A DNA stretch of 21,497 nucleotides from Apostichopus parvimensis (Eukaryota; Echinodermata; Holothuroidea; Aspidochirotida; Stichopodidae). The notes beneath the pieces were generated by a model. It searched no databases, was not told the DNA's origin, and saw only the letters and a list, made by a program, of their open reading frames with translations. This document shows, piece by piece, positions 18,301-21,497 of this stretch. Both the position numbers and the translations under genes were made by a program. How positions within the stretch are numbered: the stretch's first letter is position 1; the number at the start of each line of letters is the position of its first letter. Location of the stretch: NCBI GenBank assembly GCA_000934455.1, contig KN887028.1:15899-37395 (forward strand), written 5' to 3'.

Positions 18301-21089
18301 GGTCCAATTGGTCATAATGGGGTTTACGCTCGGCTCTTATTCTCAGAAAATATAACATCTTAATAGCGTGAATATGGGGGTAGAGCAATTGATTGTAGTT
18401 TCTCGGGAGGAGGTATTACAATAACATCTACGTTTAGGAAGATTCTCCATCTGCGGCAATTTTTTTGGTGTTAACCAACGAATTCTATTTTATCATCATT
18501 AATTTGCAGGTTAAACAGTAAGCAACCGACGGAGCAAACCCTTCCTTAGTTAACAGAAATTCTTAGACTATTGTAAGAAAATATTTACTTGTACTGTTAT
18601 TATCAGAGTAGTTTTCTAGCTGACGAGACCATTGGGTGATCGGGATGACCGTGATTTTTTTCTGAACACGAACTTGAACTTCGTGAAGAACAGTAGACAA
18701 AAGACAAACGATACGTGTACGTGATGTTAAAACTTTAAGAAAACATTTCACTAACACATTTCTTTTTCGACATTTTTACTTCAGTTAAGTTAACGTGGGT
18801 AATTAAAAGAAAATCATGAAGACAGTACTTAACATTTCTTGAATTTATTCTCCTTACTTTTTAACATTAACTGCGAACCAAATAGACTTGGACTGCTGTT
18901 GGTAAAAGCTTCAAAAATATGCATCTTTGCGATCGCGACACCTCCGACAGAGATTTGGATGTTTTCGATGCAATTCGGGAGGGGGGAAAAATGGTCTTTA
19001 AGCCAGATTCGTTTTTTTGGCTAGAAAAAAATGTTTTTTTAGTTTTCACAAAACCATGCATGCTTGCTGACCACTGGATTGAGTTTAAATGTGGTTGTAT
19101 TTCAAGCTCAATGTGACCTTTCTCTTGGATTTAATGACATATGAAAGAACGTTTATCTCTGACACAGTACTTGCATACAAGCCCTTTTTTCTTTCAGAAG
19201 TTATACCAAACTACGTTTGAGACTATCATCATTAATATTGTTCCAGTTTGACAGGTAAGTGAGCACATTCATACAGCATACTGTATCATACCGGCCAACA
19301 CATGATCTTGTGATTTACGTTACTTGGAGGCAGCTTGAGAGTCAGCTATTCAGATATTGGGAAATCGTAACGAACCTGTTGCAATTTTTGTTAGAAAACT
19401 ATATGGTTCTCAAAAACCCTATGAAATTAATTATCTCTTTAAGTCTTGAACATTCTGCCATAAAAACTAAAATAACAGTTATGCAACACGAAATGCACGC
19501 ACAGCTCCACACTGAACAGTACACTACAGAAAAGATCATCCCAGTGACATCATTCACTGACCTGAGTGCTGTTCAAGGTCTTTGCAGTGTTTGTAAATTT
19601 CCTAAAAAAATTGTATCAATTACAGAGATAAAAAAGCAATGTTTCAATTCCCCTTTTTTTATAACTTCCCGGTGTTCTATTTGAAATATTAAAAAAACTG
19701 TTGCTTAGTAACATAACATACAGTACATAACTATATATGAAAAGGAGAGATTTTTTCCAGTCATTATCGTTCATCTTTACTGTGCTGTGATAGCTATAGC
19801 CATCAGCTATCATATGGTGGGTAGGACATGTCAGTTGAAAACTTCTATGATCAAGCAGCCTTGGAAAGTGACAAATTAAGTGTGTAAGTCAATGCGAGTA
19901 ATTAATTGTGGTGCGACACCTATAGACTACATACTGCGATCGGGTGAATATGTAAGTTCTCAATGATTATATCCCTCTTGATCAGGTAAATAGCCACAAC
20001 CTTCCTTTATATCTAATAACTGTGTGGGGCCAACGATGGGAGTGCCTGTGTCCTTGCGTATGTTAGGCTGTAAGTCACATACTTTGTCCCCAGGCCTATA
20101 TAATGAATACGGCCTGCAGTAACTTGGCATAGCCTACCACACTACAGTCAGGCCTAATTAGGTTAGGGTACCGTTATTTTCCGCACACGTTACTTTCCGC
20201 TGAAACAAAACGGTGTTTTCCGCACAAAAATTTGTCAGCGGAAAACAACATTTTTTTCAACGAAAAGTACCGTTTTTTTGGGAGGAACAGAATGACTTAC
20301 TGAAATGATTAGGCACATGGAAGGATTTAGGAGGATGGAGAAGATAGAATTTAACTGGCAGGATAAAATGTAGCTTCGAGACTAGATTATTATTAGAATA
20401 GCTCAGGTTGTAGCTTAGGCTATAAGCACTAGCTTAGGCTGTAAGCACAAGTTTAATTTTAGTTAAACAGCGCCACCATATTCGGTTGTAGTTTTTCGAT
20501 ATGGCATGAAGGTGAAAAAAGGTGAGCTGCCGTGACGATTTGGTCTCGCTAAGTTTCATCCTTTTGGGGGCGGGCAGAGGGGAGGGGGTGGGGTGTCCTT
20601 TGTGATATTTTCACATTAACAATAACAGAGTACAGAGTGAGCATATATAGGGCTATATAATATTATGCCTCATACTTCTTTAAGTTATCCCTAATTACAA
20701 ACCCCCCAAGCCTCCTGTAAATTACAAGCAGCTTAACTGTTCTAACATGAACTCAGTCTAACCATGCTTATCGACATTCTTTGATACTTTCTCATGTTAT
20801 TTATATCATCCTGAATTTGGTATCCTGAGAAAAATATAGTGTACAGGTAAGTGGAAAAAAAAAGTTGTTTTCCGCACAAGAATTTTTTCAGCGGAAAGTA
20901 ATGTGCGGAAAGTAACGTGTGCGGAAAACAACTGAACCCATTAGGTTAGACCTAACGTTAGTAATATTAACACAACAGGTCATCGTAGTTGAATTTGGAC
21001 TGTAGTGTTATGATAGGCCAAATTAACTTGAAAAAGTAACTCACCACTTCAGGAGGAGCCTGGTGTTCCGGTCTCCTACAACTAGCCAT
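332..21089 (-). CDS. BUD23: BUD23 18S rRNA (guanine-N7)-methyltransferase, spliced, 3'-partial (gene-level entry)
   Basis: Eight exons on the minus strand join to 642 nt (214 codons) with consistent phases (0,2,2,1,2,0,2,0) and AG/GT borders. In animals and yeast this family, with its partner TRMT112/Trm112, methylates N7 of one guanine of 18S rRNA (G1639 in human) during 40S maturation in the nucleus. Visible features are the start MASCRRPEH (human MASRGRRPEH), the SAM-binding motif I LDVGCGSGLSG at residues 57-67, WVGMDIS (motif II), [16 protein letters not shown], and [15 protein letters not shown] at the start of the C-terminal WBS-type domain. About 65 residues, including the usual basic C-terminus, lie beyond position 1. 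The gene spans more than 20.7 kb because its introns are full of repeats. No stop or frameshift breaks the exons, so it looks functional. Family identity is very secure; exon borders are inferred without RNA data. Confidence 0.95.
381..1669. other. BUD23 intron 7
   Basis: AT-rich intron. It contains an imperfect hairpin (919-957), a C-run at 1576-1597 that reads as G-runs in BUD23 pre-mRNA, and a segment at about 1013-1338 that happens to be open on both strands. No recognised gene or element is seen. Confidence 0.7.
919..957. repeat. imperfect hairpin in intron 7
   Basis: TTGTACAAGGGAGTT is followed seven bases later by AACTCCCT and then TTGTAC, giving an inverted repeat of about 13 bp interrupted by two extra bases in the right arm. 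It could be one end of a small foldback element, but no target duplication was recognised. Confidence 0.6.
1670..1806 (-). CDS. BUD23: BUD23 exon 7
   Basis: At 137 nt this is the longest exon in the window. It encodes residues 153 to 198 (split), including [19 protein letters not shown] and [15 protein letters not shown], a near match to human RGSRAVLQLYPENSEQLEL and GGMVVDYPNSAKAKK. This is the link from the Rossmann methyltransferase fold into the BUD23-specific C-terminal domain. The acceptor is CATTTGTGTTAATAG, chosen over the AAAAG five bases further in because only the former keeps the frame. The donor AA|GTAAGA is strong. Confidence 0.95.
1807..2798. other. BUD23 intron 6
   Basis: AT-rich sequence of about 1 kb. 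I see no recognisable element or gene in it. The short ORFs present have no codon pattern or motif worth reporting. Confidence 0.7.
2799..2895 (-). CDS. BUD23: BUD23 exon 6
   Basis: The exon encodes residues 120 (split) to 152: [20 protein letters not shown] then [13 protein letters not shown]. It matches human [20 protein letters not shown] then RLYCFFASLFSVL. The acceptor is TTCTCTTTGCAG and the donor ATG|GTGAGT. It starts with the single base that completes the AG left by exon 5 and ends in phase 0. Confidence 0.95.
2896..4121. other. BUD23 intron 5
   Basis: AT-rich intron. A small palindrome (CAGGGGG-GAAT-CCCCCTG, 3258-3275) and a nearby G-run at 3331-3338 are the only structured features. 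No gene or classifiable transposon was recognised. Confidence 0.7.
4122..4218 (-). CDS. BUD23: BUD23 exon 5
   Basis: The exon encodes residues 88 (split) to 120 (split). It contains [18 protein letters not shown] and [11 protein letters not shown], aligning without gaps to human VDREIEGDLLLGDMGQGI and FKPGTFDGCIS. The acceptor TTGTTGTCTTTCAAG is good. The donor AAG|GTTGGC is weak after GT, but it is the only GT that gives the phase needed by exon 6. It starts in phase 1, completing the G left by exon 4. Confidence 0.93.
4386..4445 (-). CDS. candidate BUD23 cassette exon (unproven)
   Basis: Between BUD23 exons 4 and 5, a 60-nt block is bounded on the minus strand by AACACCAG and a strong donor TTTTAG|GTAAGAG. 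It is a multiple of three and has no stop in the phase used there. If included, it would add 20 residues (beginning [12 protein letters not shown]) just after KPML, next to the SAM-binding site. Other BUD23 proteins lack such an insert, and exon 4 joins directly to exon 5 without a gap against human, so the main form should skip it. Length, phase and openness together could arise by chance roughly one time in eight. Confidence 0.25.
4881..5065 (-). repeat. right inverted terminal repeat of the DIRS-like element
   Basis: About 130 bp of this segment (roughly 4914-5050) is the inverted counterpart of 8901-9037; both contain TGCCTAGAAT, CCTGGTAACC and GCCCTCTATGA. The outer 35 bp or so (GTTTGGATATTTAC) is unique to this end but is copied, inverted, in the first half of the internal complementary region. 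Confidence 0.85.
5105..5190. repeat. period-10 tandem repeat TTACTACAGG
   Basis: About eight to nine imperfect copies of a 10-bp unit (TTACTACAGG, TTACTACAAG, TTGCTGCAAG, TTACTACCGG) lie inside the DIRS-like element, between the right terminal repeat and the internal complementary region. A G-rich run at 5076-5092 immediately precedes them. Confidence 0.85.
5331..5425 (-). repeat. internal complementary region (ICR) of the DIRS-like element
   Basis: The first half (5331-5378) is the reverse complement of 4881-4928, with about 41 of 48 positions identical. The second half (about 5382-5425) matches the reverse complement of the outer left end (about 8994-9036), sharing TTTACTT, CCTGTC and ACCTTAGCA. 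In the family this ICR is the circle-junction template used to complete the element ends. Its presence next to the right repeat and downstream of the recombinase ORF is a hallmark of DIRS1-type elements. Confidence 0.85.
5419..6571 (-). pseudogene. DIRS-type tyrosine recombinase remnant
   Basis: The remnant is on the minus strand in three frames. The 5' part (6571 down to about 6200) carries the N-terminal segment with [20 protein letters not shown] and the SAM-like core [20 protein letters not shown] middle part (about 6060-5690) includes RETKEL, around the first catalytic Arg, and [12 protein letters not shown]. The C-terminal part carries the HDIRG box (His-x-x-Arg at 5628-5639) and [13 protein letters not shown], whose Tyr (5536-5538) is the expected nucleophile. 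All expected catalytic positions are still readable, but at least three frameshifts separate them, so no active enzyme is made. Family assignment rests on motif order and the flanking repeats. Confidence 0.85.
6572..6790 (-). pseudogene. C-terminal edge of RNase H and linker (DIRS pol remnant)
   Basis: Minus-strand fragments such as the one near WWTCL and, in another frame, the [14 protein letters not shown] region resemble the end of the DIRS RNase H domain and the spacer leading into the recombinase. Frames change at least twice. Similarity stops near 6790, where the upstream reverse transcriptase would be expected. Confidence 0.6.
6791..7978. other. unclassified filler where DIRS reverse transcriptase is missing
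   Basis: These roughly 1.2 kb separate the Gag and recombinase halves of the DIRS-like element but show no RT motif in any frame. The segment is AT-rich, unlike the flanking element halves. It may be a foreign insertion, a replacement during an internal deletion, or DIRS sequence decayed beyond recognition. No terminal repeats or target duplication were found. Confidence 0.5.
7979..8039. repeat. near-perfect foldback palindrome
   Basis: GCATCAAACGGACCAG (7993-8008) is followed, after four bases, by its exact reverse complement (8013-8028). Outside these arms TGCGCTGA (7979-7986) pairs with TCAGCGCA (8032-8039), with small loops between. A third copy of ATCAAACGGACC lies at 8050-8061. The palindrome sits exactly where the Gag remnant meets the unclassified filler. 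Confidence 0.9.
8000..8440 (-). pseudogene. DIRS Gag-like protein remnant
   Basis: Minus-strand reading gives a Cys-rich stretch (about 8440-8345) with a [13 protein letters not shown] core, typical of the zinc-binding-like part of DIRS Gag. After a +1 shift it is followed by [20 protein letters not shown] and then a Glu/Arg-rich tail encoded by the pyrimidine tract at 8085-8210. The frame shift and the lack of an intact start make it a pseudogene. Its place just inside the left terminal repeat and leader supports the call. Confidence 0.65.
8085..8210. repeat. pyrimidine-rich low-complexity tract
   Basis: A CT-rich run (CTCTCTCTTTCTCTCTCC and similar) on the plus strand. On the minus strand it encodes the Glu/Arg-rich tail of the Gag remnant. 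It has probably expanded as a microsatellite since insertion. Confidence 0.85.
8441..8900 (-). other. 5' leader of the DIRS-like element
   Basis: These roughly 460 bp, between the left terminal repeat and the Gag remnant, lack a recognisable protein. They are read as the element's untranslated leader by position only. Confidence 0.45.
8901..9037 (-). repeat. left inverted terminal repeat of the DIRS-like element
   Basis: This is the reverse complement of the right repeat, sharing TGCCTAGAAT, CCTGGTAACC, TTTTAACACT, GCCCTCTATGA and ACCGGTCA. The outermost segment (TTATTTACTTTGTTCC on the minus strand) differs from the right end and is instead copied in the second half of the internal complementary region. 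Confidence 0.85.
9440..9522 (-). CDS. BUD23: BUD23 exon 4
   Basis: The exon encodes residues 60 (split) to 88 (split): [14 protein letters not shown] then [13 protein letters not shown]. This completes the SAM-binding GCGSG loop begun in exon 3 and the acidic motif II (DIS). Human has GCGTGLSG and HYWVGLDISPAML. The acceptor is TGTACTTACCAG and the donor CTAG|GTAAGT. Confidence 0.95.
9523..10233. other. BUD23 intron 3, unique part
   Basis: AT-rich intron sequence. The minus-strand ORF at 9638-9880 has no recognisable domain. Nothing else is seen before the tandem repeats begin. Confidence 0.6.
10234..10520. repeat. 34-bp tandem repeat
   Basis: Nine copies of a 33-34 bp unit starting TTCCTTGTTAAACTTTATGA, most ending in ACACACAGTG. 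Copies differ by a few substitutions and single-base deletions, and the last is truncated. The array lies in intron 3 of BUD23. Confidence 0.95.
10545..10990. repeat. worn copies of the TGACCT satellite
   Basis: About three diverged units of roughly 150 bp. Each has a start like AAGGTTTCAAATTTTCACCTC, then TGACC half-sites, then a GCAATATGGTTCTTGT-like segment. The order matches the better preserved array at 14391-15135 (TTTTCAC, TGACC half-sites, CAATAGGCTTCTTG), so I read both as one family. Confidence 0.65.
11107..11202 (-). CDS. BUD23: BUD23 exon 3
   Basis: The exon encodes residues 28 (split) to 60 (split): [19 protein letters not shown] then [14 protein letters not shown]. It matches human NSRMIDIQTRMAGRALELL and ends inside SAM-binding motif I. 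The acceptor is TTTCATTTTGCAG and the donor GG|GTAAGT. The exon starts and ends in phase 2. Confidence 0.95.
11203..11720. other. BUD23 intron 2
   Basis: Short AT-rich intron with an 18-bp perfect palindrome at 11641-11658. No other feature is recognised. Confidence 0.7.
11641..11658. repeat. 18-bp perfect palindrome with TAATTA core
   Basis: CTTGACTAATTAGTCAAG equals its own reverse complement. The centre TAATTA is a generic homeodomain-type core. A regulatory role is possible but not shown. Confidence 0.85.
11721..11758 (-). CDS. BUD23: BUD23 exon 2
   Basis: This 38-nt exon encodes residues 16-28 (last one split), [12 protein letters not shown], matching human FYDETEARKYVR. The acceptor is CCTTTCTGTTTCAG and the donor AA|GTAAGT. 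A Gly replaces the Asp seen in human at the third position. The exon is too short for ORF finding; it was located by homology and fits the phases of exons 1 and 3 exactly. Confidence 0.93.
11759..13200. other. BUD23 intron 1, 3' part
   Basis: No classified element. A 15-bp sequence GTTCTTAAATGTGAA occurs twice about 77 bp apart (near 12986 and 13063), and an NRF1-like site is at 12934-12945. The short plus-strand ORFs here show no domain. Confidence 0.55.
12934..12945. promoter_or_regulatory. NRF1-like site
   Basis: ACGCATGCGCAG closely resembles the palindromic NRF1 consensus (YGCGCAYGCGCR), missing one base at one end. It lies mid-intron, about 8 kb inside BUD23. It may be a chance match or mark an alternative promoter. 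Confidence 0.25.
13201..14390. other. mixed intron sequence with scattered satellite fragments
   Basis: Fragments such as TTTGACCTCTGATGACCTTT near 13213 and GACCTCCATTGAC near 14258 look like single worn units of the TGACCT satellite. The rest is AT-rich and unclassified. Confidence 0.5.
14391..15135. repeat. TGACCT satellite, about 146-bp period, five units
   Basis: Successive units start with GTTTTCACAATTTGACC and are spaced 148, 146 and 145 bp apart. Each holds TTTGACCCCTGGTGACCCC, then TGACCTTTGACCTCCACC, then CAATAGGCTTCTTG, then TACACACTAAATATGAGG, then CTTGAGATATCGTGTTTACA. Two units carry an exact TGACCTTTGACCT (14871-14883 and 15016-15028) and a third has one mismatch (14725-14737). 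The first units are more diverged. No protein is encoded. Confidence 0.9.
15136..15961. other. intron sequence between the satellite and the Ty3/gypsy remnant
   Basis: AT-rich. The part after about 15880 may be a decayed 5' piece of the Ty3/gypsy element (end of gag). An imperfect inverted repeat of GGTACCTG and CAGGTACC occurs at about 15788-15827. No LTR or primer-binding site was recognised. Confidence 0.45.
15962..17600 (+). pseudogene. Ty3/gypsy-type pol remnant (protease, RT, RNase H)
   Basis: Antisense to BUD23, in intron 1. Read 5' to 3' it shows an aspartic protease with active-site DTGSG (16013-16027) and a late LLGREWL (about 16216-16239), then RT beginning near 16320 with VPKKDGS, then the catalytic YLDD (16850-16861), then the RT thumb with a FLGHAID segment. 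RNase H follows with ATDAS (about 17296) and ITDNKPL (about 17490). There is an in-frame stop in protease (16052-16054), a frame change between protease and RT, a stop at 16573, and another frame change and stop near 17245. The first catalytic Asp of RT appears replaced by His (CAC at 16665-16667). Integrase and both LTRs are absent or unrecognisable. The copy is dead. Confidence 0.92.
18159..18188. repeat. hairpin
   Basis: AAATTCTCTTCA, five bases, then TGAAGAGAAATTT gives arms of 12-13 bp with one bulged base. No role is known. Confidence 0.75.
18278..18308. repeat. inverted repeat ATTGGACCAAT
   Basis: ATTGGACCAAT and its exact reverse complement ATTGGTCCAAT are separated by nine bases. 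Each arm contains CCAAT on one or the other strand, so NF-Y-type binding is conceivable but not shown. Confidence 0.75.
20157..20165. repeat. left target-site duplication
   Basis: ATTAGGTTA, repeated exactly at 20940-20948 on the other side of the transposon. The match extends to ten bases if the following G, ambiguous with the element end, is counted. Confidence 0.85.
20166..20939. mobile_element. non-autonomous DNA transposon (774 bp, MULE-like)
   Basis: The element starts GGGTACCGTTATTTTCCGC and ends with the inverted version (GGGTTCAGTTGTTTTCCGC on the other strand), giving terminal inverted repeats of 24 bp with a few mismatches, flanked by an exact 9-bp duplication. Each end holds four TTTCCGC motifs: three pointing inward and one outward. 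No transposase ORF is present, so it depends on an enzyme supplied elsewhere. A 9-bp duplication suggests a Mutator-like family, but superfamily is uncertain. It sits in intron 1, about 100 bp downstream of BUD23 exon 1. Confidence 0.85.
20566..20594 (+). other. G-quadruplex-prone G-run
   Basis: Five G-runs of three to five bases (GGGGG, GGG, GGGG, GGGGG, GGGG) with loops of one to four bases lie inside the transposon, on the strand opposite BUD23 mRNA. Confidence 0.6.
20940..20948. repeat. right target-site duplication
   Basis: ATTAGGTTA, identical to 20157-20165. Confidence 0.85.
21045..21089 (-). CDS. BUD23: BUD23 exon 1 (start codon)
   Basis: The exon encodes [15 protein letters not shown], matching human MASRGRRPEHGGPPEL. 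The donor is GTG|GTGAGT, phase 0. The start at 21089 is chosen because it coincides with the conserved N-terminus of the family. The frame stays open upstream to another ATG at 21218, so a longer form is formally possible. Confidence 0.93.
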
Positions 21090-21264
21090 CGTTGTATGAA
21101 TACTACTGAAAATGATTCGTGAGAATTTATGAGTAAAGTTAGCAAGCATCGAACTAAGTAGGTTACAAATGCTCACAAACAGCTGATCAAGCGCCCAAAC
21201 GTGTGGATAATTTAGCATTGGTACTAATTTAACGAAATGTCACTGCACTGAAGACCAACCTGAA
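21090..21264 (-). promoter_or_regulatory. BUD23 5' UTR and likely promoter
   Basis: The 175 bp upstream of the start codon contain no clear TATA box at a usable place and no repeat. The promoter call is by position only; a transcription start cannot be fixed from sequence. Confidence 0.45.
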
Positions 21265-21497
21265 GCTATCCCAGGATTCATCCTAAGATTCCTCACAGGA
21301 TTCAAACTTATCACAGAATTCATCCCAGGAATCATCACAGGATTCAAACTCAGCCCAGGATTCATCACAGGATTCATCCCAGGACTAACCCTCACCATTT
21401 CCCTATCTCATCACAGGATTCATACCAGGATTTATCACAGGATTTAAACTCATCCCAGGATTCATCACAGGATTAAAACTCATCACATGGTTTAACC
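21265..21497. repeat. minisatellite of ATCACAGGATTC and ATCCCAGGATTC units
   Basis: About 16 to 18 short units of 11-13 bp (ATCACAGGATTC, ATCCCAGGATTC, with AAACTC spacers) form higher-order blocks of 22-35 bp. The array starts about 175 bp upstream of the BUD23 ATG and runs off the right edge. Confidence 0.9.

Larger units (their letters stand above)
17601..20156. other. intron 1 sequence without classified content
   Basis: About 2.5 kb of AT-rich DNA with two short hairpins (18159-18188 and 18278-18308) and one plus-strand ORF of 141 codons (19259-19684) that I cannot assign. The stretch right after 17600 could include a decayed gypsy 3' end (AATAAA at 17661), but no LTR pair supports this. 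Confidence 0.5.

Noticed and set aside
1..21497. tRNA, rRNA or other structured RNA genes
   Set aside because: No A/B box pair with a cloverleaf and no conserved rRNA segment was seen by eye; a covariance-model scan was not possible.

Overview
The window is animal nuclear DNA: AT-rich, full of introns, and littered with broken retroelements, minisatellites and short interspersed repeats. No prokaryotic signal is present. The mix of elements (a DIRS-type tyrosine-recombinase retroelement, a Ty3/gypsy remnant, a satellite rich in TGACCT half-sites) fits a marine invertebrate, possibly an echinoderm or relative. That placement is inference; the species cannot be read from the sequence.

The only host gene I can support runs on the minus strand across almost the whole window. 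It is BUD23 (WBSCR22), the SAM-dependent 18S rRNA guanine-N7 methyltransferase. None of its exons is obvious as a long ORF. I found eight coding exons by homology, and they join in perfect phase with GT/AG borders: 21045-21089 (start codon), 11721-11758, 11107-11202, 9440-9522, 4122-4218, 2799-2895, 1670-1806 and 332-380. They encode 214 residues, against about 281 for the human protein. The C-terminal exon or exons lie beyond position 1. A 60-nt in-phase candidate cassette exon lies between exons 4 and 5 at 4386-4445.

Everything else is intron or 5' flank. Intron 8 (left edge) holds a 25-bp minisatellite. Intron 4 (4219-9439) holds a DIRS-like element of about 4.2 kb in the same orientation as the gene. 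Its inverted terminal repeats (4881-5065 and 8901-9037), internal complementary region (5331-5425), decayed tyrosine recombinase and decayed Gag are still visible, but its reverse transcriptase region is missing. Intron 3 holds a 34-bp tandem repeat and a worn copy of a satellite with a period near 146 bp. Intron 1 (11759-21044) holds a clearer array of that satellite (14391-15135), an antisense Ty3/gypsy pol remnant (15962-17600), and a 774-bp non-autonomous DNA transposon with a 9-bp target duplication (20166-20939). A second minisatellite (about 21265-21497) lies just upstream of the BUD23 start codon.

No tRNA, rRNA or CRISPR was found. The most interesting items are the preserved DIRS ends and junction copy, the symmetric TTTCCGC arrays at the ends of the DNA transposon, the satellite carrying nuclear-receptor-type DR1 sites, and the possible cassette exon in BUD23.
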